Positions 22,712-33,139 of a DNA stretch of 64,000 bases are shown here, piece after piece (the stretch's first letter is position 1; each line of letters starts with the position of its first letter). The position numbers and the translations under genes are program-made. The stretch comes from Clarireedia homoeocarpa (taxonomy: Eukaryota; Ascomycota; Leotiomycetes; Helotiales; Rutstroemiaceae): positions 321,356 to 385,355 of the forward strand of contig LNKV01000043.1 of the NCBI GenBank assembly GCA_001465935.1, given 5' to 3'. The notes under the pieces are model-generated. The model saw nothing but the letters and a program-made list of their open reading frames with translations, did no database searches and had not been told where the DNA came from.

Positions 22712-24362
22712 GTGGGGAGAGGAACCGAGAAAAAGAAAGGGGGCGGGGGTTAACTAATGGATAGGTGCATGGATGGGTGGATAATTAACTGATTGAAGGG
22801 AAAGTAAAGGTGTTCTGGGAGTTGTTTTTCTACTTGTTAGTTTTTTTCCCTTCTTTCGTTTTTCCTTCGGATCATGAATCTAAAAAAAAATGGAGCGGGA
22901 GGGTGGAGAAGGCGTCTGTTAGAAGATTACATTACATTGGTGTTTCATTCCATTTAGTCTGCTTCGGTTTGGTCGGTTGGGTAGATTGGGGTGGAAAATA
23001 ATAAATAACCCGATATGAGAGCTTAAGGGTTAGGGTTTCTAAGTTTTAAAGAAGGACGCTGGGAGGGCAACGGGAGGAGGAGAGAGGATATATGAGGTAG
23101 GCGGGGATGGGATGGATTGGGGTATGATATGATAGCTAGCGGTTTAATGGATCATCGACTGATTCATTGCGATGTGATTGGGTTGGAATGGAATGGAATG
23201 GGATGGGATGGATAGACGGATGATAGATAGGGAAATGGGAAAGGGAAGTGCAGGTTGAGGTTGAGGTGAATATGAATCAATCGAGCTACATCAATTATAC
23301 TCATACCTACACGCATACATACCTACCTGCCTACCTATACCCCCTCGATTCCATCCATCCATCATTCAATTATTCCGGGAACAGAAATGCAATGCTAGGA
23401 AGTATAATGTAAATGTACTCGTCAAGTATCATCACAGTGGGACCGACCTTACTTTCCTTAATAAATAACACCACACCACACCACACCACACCAAAGATCC
23501 AAAAGCCCAAACGACCAGATCTCGAGCAGAGCAGGAGTTTAGGGAAACGCGGGGTCGAGTACAAGGCGAGCGAGTGAGCGAGCGATTTACTTACTTACTT
23601 ACTTATTACTTTTTACTTTTTGCTCTCCAACTCAACTTAACTTAACTTAACTTTAGTAGATGATATGATTGATGTAAGTTACATGTACAGTAATGCAATC
23701 AATGTATGTAAGCTTAGTTATATTATAGTAATGAATGTGTGTATTCGTGACCTCTTGTATGTAGTTATCATTATTTGGTTGACTTTGGTATTCGATATCG
23801 AATATCTGATATAGGATAGGATAGGATAGTAGAGTATGATATGATGATATCAAACTACATTAACAGCGAGCATAGCATAGCAGTAAGTAGAACGAAAGGG
23901 CAGAAAAATAAACGTGATATTTGGGTATAAAACGAATGAATAGGATGATGGGATAAAGAGAAAAAAGAAAAAGAAAAAAAAAAAAAAAAAAGGATAGATG
24001 AGATGAGATGAGATGAAAAAGAATGGTATCTTCTAGATAGATAGAGGCTTTGTGCTGCTATGTATGGTATGTATGACATGCTCCTCTTCCCTCCCAGCCC
24101 GCCCCGCCCCGAAAAAAAAAAACTCCGTGTATGTATGCAGCAAATTACTCGTAAAAGAAGAAGAAAAAAAGAGAGAAGAAAATGAATGGAATACTCCAAT
24201 CTACTCGGAGGCACCATAAGAAGAAGAAAAAATGTACTCCAATCCAAATGTACTCCTTGTGCTCCTCCCTTCTGCCAATGAACGCCTAGATGAAAGAAAA
24301 AAGAAAAGGGAGAGAGAGAGAAAAGAGGCGAAAAGGAAAAAAGGGGAAATAAAGACATCAAA
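22712..24362. other. Convergent intergenic region rich in simple repeats
   Basis: 1.65 kb between the Dnt1-like gene (+) and the 2EXR gene (-). It contains one telomere-like TTAGGG-containing stretch near 23025-23037 and variants of GGAATGGGAT around 23180-23215. CCACA tandems lie at 23468-23493, TTAC tandems at 23587-23607, and AACTT tandems at 23633-23653. GATAG units lie at 23813-23829, an A-run at about 23974-23991, and GATGA units at 23998-24016. No gene seen. Confidence 0.75.
23468..23653. repeat. Cluster of short tandem repeats (CCACA, TTAC, AACTT)
   Basis: Three separate 4-5-bp microsatellites occur within 190 bp of the convergent intergenic region: CCACA units at 23468-23493, TTAC units at 23587-23607 and AACTT units at 23633-23653. 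Confidence 0.8.
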
Positions 24363-26120
24363 TCAAATCCAATTATCCTCCCCCTCAAACCCATAATCCC
24401 AGTCCCTTTCATCCTCTCCTTCTTCCACTTGCGTCAATGGCAACGCCTCCTTTCCAACTCTTGCTTTCCCCCACGCACCAAACCCCGTTTCCTCTCCTCT
24501 CAATTCTTCCTCCCCTTCTTCCACTTGCGCCAACGGCAACACCCTCTTTCCAACCCCTCCTCTCCAGGCCCTCCCCCACGCACCAAACCTCACTTCCTCT
24601 CCTCTCAATTCCTCCTCTTCCTCTTCCTCCTCAACCGAATACTCACTCTCACTATATTCCCAATCCCCATGCCCATTTCCATCCGCACTCTCCGAATCCA
24701 TCGCCCCATACTCCTCCAATACATCATCAACACTCAGCAGTAGACTCTGCACCGAGAGATCCACACTTTCTTTACGCATAGCGATGCCCAATCCCTTTAC
24801 ACTTTTATTGCTCGTTTCCACAGCTCGATATCCATAAACATCATCTTCTTCTAACTCTTCATCATCAATAAATCCACCTTCATCTTTCCACCTAAATCTC
24901 AATTTTGCACGCACATCTTCCCACCCCTTAACTCGTCCCCATAACCAACATTTTTCGCATTCCCGCTCGAAGACTTCTTCCAACTCGCTCATCTCATCAT
25001 TTTTCACAGCCGAGAAATGCAAACCTCCATTCTCCTCCTCCCCAGTAATCGCCCTCCTCGCACTCCCCCTCCGCCTCGAAATCGAAGCCAAGACCTCCCT
25101 CTCAAAAATCACCTCCAACCCCTCTAGCCCCTCCATCTCCAACAGCGCATTCACAAAATGATTATCCCCCAGCAGCCTAACCCAGACCTTGAAATCCAGC
25201 GCCAGCACACGGATTTGGTGCAAGTTGCGCGAATACAGGATATCGGTGCCGAGGTTCTCGTAGACGGTCGCCGCGCTGAGGTAGATGGTGTCGCGCGAGT
25301 AGTCGATGTATGCGTAGGGGAGAGCGGGGAGATAATAGGGGTGGCAGAGGGAGAGCGCGCTGTAGTGAGTGAGAGCGACGCGCCGGGAGAGACGGTAGAT
25401 GCGTAGGGCGACGGGGAGGGGGAGCGTGCTGGATAAGGAGGCAGGGGGTTGTTTTTGTGGGGAGCAGGGGATGGGGGCGCGGTCGTGGTGGTGCAGTTCA
25501 ATGATGCGGGGTGGTGGGAGGGTGTGTTTCCATATTCGACGTTGGATGTCGAGAGGAAGGGATGTGAAGTGTGGGAACTCTGTAGCTCCAGTATTTATAA
25601 TACGTCCGGCATTTATAGGTCTGGAAACTATAACTGTAGTATGCGAAGGTGTGGAACGTCTAAGTCCAAAATGCCTAGGTCCAGAATTCCTAACCTTCGA
25701 ATTCACAGGCGCAGAATTCCTAACCTTCGAATTCACAGACGCAGAATTCCTGACCTTCGAATTCACAGGCGCAGAATTCCTAGTTTGTGTATTGATAGGC
25801 CCGGGCATCCTAGCATCATTCTCTTTCAAAGGTTCGGGAGTAAGAGGAGATACACTTGAACATAGCGAAGATCTCGAAGTAGCAGAAGAACTTGAGGAAG
25901 AGCGATAGAAAGATAAAGCTTCCGGTGAAAATTCCGGATCCCTTAATGGATGAACCTCACTATCTGGAGTGAGAGGGTATGAGAAAGTACCATAATCATG
26001 TGGCGTTTCGAGATACGGTTTCGGACTACTGTATTCGAAAGGACTATGAACGGAGATATTGTGCGGAGCAGGATGAAAAGGAAGACTAAAGTCGACACCT
26101 GGGAAATCGTATGCTGCCAT
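24363..26120 (-). CDS. 2EXR domain-containing protein
   Basis: Single exon, 585 aa from the ATG at 26120 (MAAYDFPGVDFSLPF); an upstream extension of the frame begins only with GTG. The 2EXR signature common in filamentous fungi is present in the middle: FPHFTSLPLDIQRRIWKHTL, then PRIIELHHH, RRVALTHYSAL and DTIYLSAATVYENL. The N-terminal third is Ser/Pro-rich and contains a decapeptide tandem repeat built on NSKVRNSAPV. The C-terminal third is acidic and carries an imperfect duplication (RGEE.FGAWG...LPL.QVEEGE). The molecular function of 2EXR proteins is not established. The gene shows no disabling change. Confidence 0.85.
   Translation of the reverse strand: MAAYDFPGVDFSLPFHPAPHNISVHSPFEYSSPKPYLETPHDYGTFSYPLTPDSEVHPLRDPEFSPEALSFYRSSSSSSATSRSSLCSSVSPLTPEPLKENDARMPGPINTQTRNSAPVNSKVRNSASVNSKVRNSAPVNSKVRNSGPRHFGLRRSTPSHTTVIVSRPINAGRIINTGATEFPHFTSLPLDIQRRIWKHTLPPPRIIELHHHDRAPIPCSPQKQPPASLSSTLPLPVALRIYRLSRRVALTHYSALSLCHPYYLPALPYAYIDYSRDTIYLSAATVYENLGTDILYSRNLHQIRVLALDFKVWVRLLGDNHFVNALLEMEGLEGLEVIFEREVLASISRRRGSARRAITGEEENGGLHFSAVKNDEMSELEEVFERECEKCWLWGRVKGWEDVRAKLRFRWKDEGGFIDDEELEEDDVYGYRAVETSNKSVKGLGIAMRKESVDLSVQSLLLSVDDVLEEYGAMDSESADGNGHGDWEYSESEYSVEEEEEEEELRGEEVRFGAWGRAWRGGVGKRVLPLAQVEEGEEELRGEETGFGAWGKARVGKEALPLTQVEEGEDERDWDYGFEGEDNWI
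24421..24618 (-). repeat. Imperfect ~97-bp direct duplication in the 2EXR gene 3' end
   Basis: Two diverged copies at about 24421-24516 and 24517-24618 encode the C-terminal acidic duplication of the 2EXR protein. Length differences keep the frame. Confidence 0.7.
25681..25781 (-). repeat. 30-bp coding tandem repeat in the 2EXR gene
   Basis: Near-identical 30-bp units at 25681-25710, 25711-25740 and 25741-25770, plus a partial unit to 25781. They encode the decapeptide NSKVRNSA(P/S)V. Units differ by 1-3 bases, so copy number could vary between strains. Confidence 0.9.
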
Positions 26121-26673
26121 ATTGACTGACCTTTCTTCCCCTCCCACCTTGTGAACCGATATATTGTTGAAAAACTTCGATTCAAAGGGAAGAAATGGGG
26201 AGAAAGAGATTGAGATTGGATTAGGAGAGGTGTAATAAGAAGAAGGAAAGGAAGGATGAGCAGAAGGAATCAGCGATGACGAAAACACTTTTTCTAGAAT
26301 AAAACCCAGTCAGCCAGCAAGCCAGCCAGCAAATGTACGTTGAAAGCCGAAATTGATGAGATTGTATCTTATTGTAGCCAAGAAACCCGAAAAGGACTAA
26401 TTATAGCATCATCATTTTCAGCTCATCGCACTACAATAGGCTGCTCAGAGTTTCAGAAAAAGCCCACGAAGGCGAAAGAACATGGAATAGAAGGGACAAA
26501 AAGCACAAACGGAACCGGGGCAATCATAAGAAGATGAAAATATGAGAATATAAGTTGAGACAATTTGCAACTGTTTGTCGAGCAAGTGACAACAAATAGA
26601 TAGGTAAGAGGGAACGAGCGACAAGCCTCACCAAAGATAACTGCGAATGAAAGAGCGCAGTCGGCAGTCGGCA

Positions 26674-26730
26674 GTATGTATGTATGTATGTATGTATGTT
26701 TGTATGTATGTATGTTTGTATGTATGTTTG
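26674..26730. repeat. TATG/TTTG microsatellite
   Basis: Compound tetranucleotide tract, TATG interrupted by TTTG, about 57 bp, in non-coding DNA. Confidence 0.9.
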
Positions 26731-27820
26731 CAGGTTTATATGTAAACTCTCGTACTTGGAGATATGAAAAGAAATGTAGAACTCTGTTGGGTTGGTGGCT
26801 GAGGGCCGGACACACCTCCACCCCCACCGAGGCTGTACAAATCGGACAACCGTCGGAACAAAAGGCAGACGGTGAGATGGTGAGATGGCCAGATGGCGAG
26901 AACAGAAGGTAAGTTGTCGATCATCATGTGATTCGAGTCGGGAACAATGTTTTCTTTCTCTGTTGTGCCGTCTTTATTGTATTGTCTTGCTCAGCTAGAT
27001 GGACCAGGGAAGGAAATGCGACAGTATCATCCATTGATTGAGGTGGCTTTCGACTATTGGTTGATCATCTTGATAGTAATCAATCCTTTCAATCCTTTCG
27101 CTGCATATCTCAAGAAGCATCGCCCTTTTTGCCTTGACACTGGTGACGGAAGAAAAGCAAAAAGAAAAGAACAACCAAGATCAAACTTACTACGGCATCT
27201 CGACAACGAACGAATGAGCTGCGTCAAACAGGCATGGCTGGCCCGGGTCGTTGGCTGGCTGGCTGGCTGTGTGTTTGTTTGTGGTTGTATTTCGATAAAT
27301 ATTCAATCCACAAGTAAGAATATTTTACAAGGCCGATACATAACCTCAAGCTCAATCCATAAATAAGACGATAAATACCGCGCAAGGCTGCCATTATACT
27401 GAAAGGGATATAAATCTGCTGCGACATGCAACAGACGGTGTGAATAGAAGTGGCCCGCGCGAAAGAGAAGAAAAGGCACAAGCTCCCGTTTGATACACTG
27501 CTTTGACTGGAGTTGCGAGTCGAAAGGATCGGCGAACATCATGCTGTTGGCGTATAAGTCACGTGTGGAGATGTGCACCGGGCGGAGTTGGGGCGTGGAT
27601 TTCCTTTCTGGGCGCTTTTACGAAGATATATACTCGCTGGTTATGATTTAGGATAGATGATCTCGGTGGTTGGTATAGTAACTCGGAAGGAACACATGAT
27701 ATGTATTCGCTCACTTACTAACTCACCCCTCCTCGAACATCCATCCATCATCCATCCATCCATCTGCTCTGCCTCTCCCTCACCCTCTCATCCAAATCCC
27801 CTTTGCATTCTTCCTTCACC

Positions 27821-27860
27821 TATTCACTCACTCACTCACCTATTCACTCACTCACTCACC
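27821..27860. repeat. 20-bp unit repeated twice, itself built of CACT
   Basis: TATTCACTCACTCACTCACC occurs twice in direct succession. Confidence 0.9.
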
Positions 27861-28219
27861 ACTCTACCAAAATCAAACAACCACCCTCCTTACATAATCC
27901 CAAATATCGCACGCAGCCCAACAACCTTCCTTCCTCTCTCTCTTGCCTCGACTTCCCCAGCAGCAAAGCCAACTTAAACATTTTTTTGTTGCATCACCGC
28001 CCGATATGCAACAAAACACATCAACGCATGCAAGGATCCTTGCTTGTGCAGATCGGGTCATATTCCATGCCGATTATGTCATGTGAGGGGCCTAGAAGCG
28101 TTTCGGATTGGGGGGTTGTGTATCTATTTTTGGAAACACATGTCTCTTTCGGGTGTCGGTTGGTCGGGAGATTCTTGGCGGGGTTTCTTCGGGGTTCGGA
28201 TGTTGATAGAGGGGAATGA

Positions 28220-28242
28220 ATATATATATATATATATATATA
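28220..28242. repeat. (TA)n microsatellite
   Basis: About eleven TA units in the 3' flank of the RRM gene. Confidence 0.9.
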
Positions 28243-28585
28243 GCATACTGTAGAAGGAGTTTGTAGAGAGCGACAGAGAGGAAGCAGAGGAAGTGAGAGT
28301 TTTTATTGATGTCTCTTTTTGGCTGCTTAGATTCAACTAACTGCCTATAGGCTATATTACTGTAATGTGGCTGAGATTACGACTATGATTGAAGAGAAAA
28401 TAGCTAACTACCTGTACGAAGGATATCGTGTAAATAAGTATATCAAAAGTAAAAGAAGAAGAAGAAGAAGAATAAAATAGAAAAGTAAAGATAACATGTA
28501 AATAAAGAAATCCCCCCAACTACCATCTAATGCACCGTCGCAATGACCTCTTCTTTCTCCGTCTCCGGAACCAGAGAATCCTCAC

Positions 28586-31153
28586 TCAATCAAGCGCGAT
28601 TTCATCCGGATTCATCTTCTCCTTCTCTACATCTTCTGCCTCTTTTCCCTGTATACCCTTCCCAGAGCCAACAGACTCTTCCTCGGATGCGTATGAGTGG
28701 AGTGAGTATTCTGCTGATTCGGCGGAGAGGGGAGAGGGAGAGCTGGGGTCGGGGTTGGTGTAAGGGGGGTTGGAAGAGGTCGGGATAGCGAGGGTAAGAG
28801 CTTGAGGCTGGAGTTTACCCCGAGATGGAGTTGAAGTTTGGGAGTTTGGGTGTTCGAGAAGATATTCCTTAGCGGTTAGAATCCGAATTTTTCTCGTAGG
28901 ACCAGTGGGGGTGGGTCCATCTCCTAATTCGACATCGCTGGTTGATTCAAGTGGTGAGGGTGAAGTCGATGTTGAAGTGGAAGAGTCGGTAGATTCGGAT
29001 GCTTCCGGTCTAGATTCTCTGTCTGCCGATCGACTGCGAAACTCTAAAGGTTTTTCCAGTCTCTCTGAATGAAAATTGTATCTTCCTCGCTCATCATCCT
29101 CATCCACCATCTTCACTGCGTCGTCATTAGCCTCATCCGCCCAACTAGAGCCCTTCAATCCGTCGCCTACACATCTTGGAATGCCCACCTGCTGATCCCT
29201 CGACGCAGCCAATCTCCTCCTCTGCACCATCAACGTCGAACCTACTACTTCCACTTCCACTTCCACTTCCAACCCCTCACTCTCATTCCTCAAACGCCCC
29301 TCCTTCAACTCCTGTCTGGGAAACATCGGTCTCTTCCTCTTAATCGGCTGCCTCAACTCCTCTATCTTCCCCTCACACGCATCCCTCTCAAACCTTACCT
29401 CTAAATCCCTATACTCGTATCTTCCCCTCAACAACCCAAACACCACCCCCGCACTCTCTATCCCCGCAAACTCCAACCACAGAGTATCATCCCCATCCAT
29501 ATACCATTCACACAACGAACCCAATCTACCCGTTTTAGCAATATCACTTTCCAGTCTTCGCAGCGAGGCTGTCTTTGGAAAATGTCGTACCGAAAGCATA
29601 CGCGTGCGATTTTCCTGAAAGATATTACGTCGCTGGAACTCGCTGAGCGGGAATGTAGGGGTAGGAATGAGCGTAACACTTGCTTTCACTCCCTCATCTA
29701 CCTTTCCATCCTCGACTTCCTTATCGACCCCACAAGAAAACATAACGCCATTTCCACCTGCATAATCCACATACGCCTCCGCATCCGCCTGCTCAACAAA
29801 AACCACCAACGCAGTCATACTCCCCTCCAACTTCACTGTATCAAGCAAAGCAACCGAATATAACCTCCCCCCACGCACCCTCGCAACAACCTCGCGTAGC
29901 TCGACATCCCGGGGCAAATTCCCAATTCGCACAGTTCGGAAAACATTCTCGCTCTCAGACGCAGCAGGTACAAAGCGAATCCCGTATTTAAAATACTCCG
30001 GCATCCGGGGATCACCTCGTCCCTGTCCCTGTGTCATGCTCCACTGCTCCTGGATCTCCTCGAAACGCTCTTGCGGGGAGGACCAGATGGCTGATCCCTG
30101 GCTCAGGTTAGGAGGTGCCTCGAAACGAGTGTGGTTGCGATGACGCGTGTAGTACGCTTCGCGCTCGGGGTGGTCCCAGGTGGCGTAGTCGGCGCCGCGG
30201 ACGGTGGTGGGGGCGGAGGCGAAGCCGGTTCTGAGGACGCGGGGAGGAGGGGTGGGGGTTAGTTCTGCAAGGGCACGCTCTTGGGTTTGGATTTGGTCGC
30301 TGATTTGGGGGGTGATAGGGGATGAGGGGGTGGAGTCGCCAAGGAGAGATTCGAGGGAGGTCATGCCGATGTCTTTGTTACTTAGGGTGGAGGGGGGGTA
30401 GACGGAAGGTGTTAGTGGTGGGAATGGGATGCCTTTGTGTGGGTCGAAGTCGACGATGTATGGATGGTGGATGGATTCATGGTGGGAAACAGGAAGGGTG
30501 GTGTTGGATGACGAGGCGTCGGGGCTGTCCCATACACTGACCTTCTTCTGCGCAGCTGTGATCACCGGATCTACTTGGCTAGTGCGCTCCTTGGATAATT
30601 TCATTTCTCGATTCTGCAAACCTACAGAAGTGTAGCTTGCTTCCGGCAGCTTCGTAGCATTATTGGCCCCAGTGAGAATGCCAGACTCTCGCGACTCGAT
30701 GCGTTCCCAAAGGACACCATTCTCTCTTCTCAACCTCTTCACCTCTAGTCTCAGTTCCCCTAGTTCGGCTGCCTCTACAGCATCAACATGATTCGTGCCT
30801 CGACTCGAATCATTCACGATCCCGCCCAATGCTCTTGCAATAATGACAGAGCTCTTGATAGCGTCATCCTTTTCTTTTGCTGCATGATTGAGGTCAGCTT
30901 CGAGGACTGCAATCCTGACTCTCAGGCGCGTAATCATTTCGTTCTGAGCATCTCCAGCTGCTTGAGCACTCATGTAATATTGTTGGGAGGTCAAATTCTT
31001 TGTGTGGTGGGAATTGGTATCGGTCGGTCCGTAATGATGCATTGATTGAAAATTTCCATTTACTTGTTGAGACATGTTGCTTGAAGGCTTATAGTTGAAA
31101 TCGAGGAATGGAGATGAATGATTTGTGGTTTGGTCGAAGGCCATTTCAGTCAT
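28586..31153 (-). CDS. RRM-type RNA-binding protein, low-complexity flanks
   Basis: Single exon, 855 aa from the ATG at 31153 (MTEMAFDQTTNHSS). The frame continues upstream only to a TTG, so an extra 5' exon cannot be excluded. A coiled-coil-like segment occupies about residues 70-160 (MITRLRVRIAVLEADLNHAA, then a Glu/Leu/Arg heptad region). An RRM-like fold lies in the middle, with VFRTVRIGNLPRDVELREVV as its first strand and helix. SMTALVVFVEQADAEAYVDY looks like its RNP1-side strand and following helix. A second RRM-like segment is weaker (TRMLSVRHFPKTASLRRLES). The C-terminus is disordered, Ser/Thr/Pro-rich. The architecture resembles fungal RRM proteins of unknown target; no orthologue named. 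Confidence 0.75.
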   Translation of the reverse strand: MTEMAFDQTTNHSSPFLDFNYKPSSNMSQQVNGNFQSMHHYGPTDTNSHHTKNLTSQQYYMSAQAAGDAQNEMITRLRVRIAVLEADLNHAAKEKDDAIKSSVIIARALGGIVNDSSRGTNHVDAVEAAELGELRLEVKRLRRENGVLWERIESRESGILTGANNATKLPEASYTSVGLQNREMKLSKERTSQVDPVITAAQKKVSVWDSPDASSSNTTLPVSHHESIHHPYIVDFDPHKGIPFPPLTPSVYPPSTLSNKDIGMTSLESLLGDSTPSSPITPQISDQIQTQERALAELTPTPPPRVLRTGFASAPTTVRGADYATWDHPEREAYYTRHRNHTRFEAPPNLSQGSAIWSSPQERFEEIQEQWSMTQGQGRGDPRMPEYFKYGIRFVPAASESENVFRTVRIGNLPRDVELREVVARVRGGRLYSVALLDTVKLEGSMTALVVFVEQADAEAYVDYAGGNGVMFSCGVDKEVEDGKVDEGVKASVTLIPTPTFPLSEFQRRNIFQENRTRMLSVRHFPKTASLRRLESDIAKTGRLGSLCEWYMDGDDTLWLEFAGIESAGVVFGLLRGRYEYRDLEVRFERDACEGKIEELRQPIKRKRPMFPRQELKEGRLRNESEGLEVEVEVEVVGSTLMVQRRRLAASRDQQVGIPRCVGDGLKGSSWADEANDDAVKMVDEDDERGRYNFHSERLEKPLEFRSRSADRESRPEASESTDSSTSTSTSPSPLESTSDVELGDGPTPTGPTRKIRILTAKEYLLEHPNSQTSTPSRGKLQPQALTLAIPTSSNPPYTNPDPSSPSPLSAESAEYSLHSYASEEESVGSGKGIQGKEAEDVEKEKMNPDEIALD

Positions 31154-31472
31154 CCCTTCCTGGTGGAAGATGTGCTGATCGATAATAGTGTTCTGCAATC
31201 ACCGTTTGACTGCCAGAGTATCTGTCATGCCAGCTGCAGTACAAAGGTGGGAAGTTAAGAGTACGTCCGTAATCATGGATTGAACCTCAGAAGACAATGG
31301 ACCGGAAGACGAGCTCGAGATGCGTAAATGATATTGGCGTTCGTATAGCAGCTTAGTCTGAAGTGATAGGTTTTGAAACGGGTCGTAGACGACGGGCGGA
31401 TAAGTCTACGAAAGGTATGAAGGTGAGACTAAGAAGGATAAGTATTCTGAATGTGAACTATCGAAAGGAAGG
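31154..31472. other. Short intergenic region upstream of the RRM gene
   Basis: 319 bp, promoter side of the RRM gene and 3' side of the small membrane protein gene. No feature recognised. Confidence 0.5.
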
Positions 31473-31952
31473 TTATAAAGTAGTTGGAGCTGAAGATAAA
31501 GACAAGAGGAGCTTCAGTATGGTAGAGATACGTGGGAGCCAGTAGAACAGGAATTGTGCAGTGGGGTACACGGCAGAGTGAATGATGAAGAAGGGTATGC
31601 AGAGGAGAATCCAATAGAAGAACACAGTAGAGCAAGGCGGATGACCTAGAAGAGAGAAGCCTTTCCCAGAGTTAAAAGTCAAGGACTTACCGTTTAATGT
31701 TCAAGTATGTATGGTATCGGAGAGCAACTAGACCATACTTTGGCCTCGATCACAAGCCCAGTAGAGTCTGAAAGAGTAGATATCGTAGGCCGCAGAGAGG
31801 TAAACGGCGACGGTGCAAAGTAGGAAGGTAAATTTGATGGTGAGGCAGAACCAGACGACCGATCCTTGAATGAGCAGGTTGAGGATGTAGCAGGTAAGAA
31901 GAATAAAACAGGCAAGGAAGATGACTTCTTTGGGAGCTGATAAATACTGCAT
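31473..31952 (-). CDS. Small multi-pass membrane protein (possibly TB2/DP1/HVA22-like)
   Basis: Two exons, 31952-31739 and 31645-31473, joined in phase across a 93-nt intron (donor GTATGG, acceptor TTCTAG), giving 128 aa. Without the splice both parts end early, and the joined frame is strongly hydrophobic throughout, which is why I call it. Hydrophobic segments: about 11-31 (VIFLACFILLTCYILNLLI), 33-55 (GSVVWFCLTIKFTFLLCTVA), and two in exon 2 (FYWILLCIPFFIIHSAVYP; FLFYWLPRISTILKLLLSL). The YW...YWLP...LKLLL pattern recalls the TB2/DP1/HVA22 (Yop1/REEP) family that shapes ER tubules, but the match is short. Treat the family name as tentative. Confidence 0.55.
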
Positions 31953-32343
31953 GGCAAAGTTGTTTGTGGTTGTTGTCAATTTTATACGAGTGATGAATAT
32001 TGTTTCTGACAACAAAAGTATAGAACGACAATTAAGCGTCCTTTTTTCTCGATACGGAAGTGAATGAAACGAAATTCACCTTTCTTGAAGATGAGACTAG
32101 AATGAATATTCAAGAGATCGTTTGAATTTTGATGGGGCCAACTTTCCAGAACAAGCTGTCAGTCCATACCCGGGAACTACTGTTCCATTATGTAGAATTA
32201 TCAACACCTAGTGCTGTAAATATTGACACCCATTACATATCTGCAGTGCAGAGTATATGCACGTGGCGTTTGCCAGTCCAGCATCATATATTACCGAACG
32301 CCTCCCCCCCAAAATCCTATCATTTGTCCCCAAAATCCAATAG
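31953..32343. other. Intergenic region between two membrane protein genes
   Basis: 391 bp on the promoter side of the small membrane protein gene. Nothing recognised. Confidence 0.5.
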
Positions 32344-33139
32344 TTACCTTCTCGACTTCTTCTGAAGATTGCTTTCTCTCTTTCCTCGTGTTGCATCGGC
32401 TGGTGTGGCCGTCACTGTTGATCTTGCAGCATCCTTGTGGTGTCCCCCATTAGCATTGTTGACGATTCCATCCCCATATTTGTAGCCTGCTGTCATCCCT
32501 TGGACCTGGTGTGGCCCTAGAGCAACAGGTGGTCGCATCTCGATTTCTCTTTCTCTCTTGCGAAGATATCGTCGTCTGAAGAATGCTGCTGTGAGCCAAG
32601 AGCCTGTAATACCCACAACAAGTACAATGAGCATAACGACCCATTTCCAATGCGTAGAAAACCTTTAAAGCATGTTAGTAAGAACATATGCACCACCCTA
32701 GGAGCGGGTGAACATACCAGGTAGGAGGTGACCCAGAACTAGAGCTTGAGCTCGAATTTGAGGAAGACGTAGCTGTACTGCTACCACTCGACGAAGTAGT
32801 TGTCGTAGCTGCGGTCTTCTCATTGCAATAACCTTCATACCAGCTCTCGATAGTCTGTAAGTCGGTGGACGAGGTGCAACTTGCAGCCCCACAGACTGAA
32901 GAAACACCCGAGGTTCCTTGCAGGAATGGTGTCAATCGCGAATCAGAGCAGAAACAAGAGTTATATGAACTACTGGCCCCTAGAACACATTTTCCTTGCA
33001 CGTCAGAAAGCGGGCCGCATTGCGATGCACACGAGGGGAGACTGCTGCGAAATGGTACAATGGCTCCATCTTCCAATTGTTGGGCGCTGATTATGGCAGG
33101 TAGAAGGGTCGAAACGAATAGAAGGATAGATCGATGCAT
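32344..33139 (-). CDS. Cys-rich, Ser/Thr-rich single-pass membrane (cell-surface) protein
   Basis: Two exons, 33139-32718 and 32662-32344 (donor GTATGT, acceptor AAAG), 246 aa. The start gives a clear signal peptide (MHRSILLFVSTLLPAIISA). A compact ectodomain with about nine cysteines follows: LPSCASQCGPLSDVQGKC, then NSCFCSDSRL, VSSVCGAASC and WYEGYC. A Ser/Thr/Gly stalk likely to be O-mannosylated comes next, then one membrane helix (WVVMLIVLVVGITGSWLTAA). A basic stop-transfer (RRRYLRKRER) and a cytosolic tail follow. The layout resembles fungal wall sensors and CFEM-like surface proteins, but the Cys spacing is not that of WSC and I do not claim CFEM. The splice site is decided by continuity into the membrane helix. 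Confidence 0.8.

Larger units (their letters stand above)
26121..28585. other. 2.5-kb intergenic region, 2EXR promoter side
   Basis: Lies between two minus-strand genes. It contains microsatellites: TATG/TTTG units at 26674-26730, a 20-bp unit of CACT/CACC type twice at 27821-27860, ATCC units near 27740-27765, (TA)n at 28220-28242 and (GAA)n at 28452-28472. A frame of 139 codons from an ATG at 26947 has no recognisable content and is not called. Confidence 0.65.

Noticed and set aside
26947..27366. 139-codon ORF on the + strand
   Set aside because: ATG start but no motif or supporting splice structure; it lies in repeat-rich promoter DNA.
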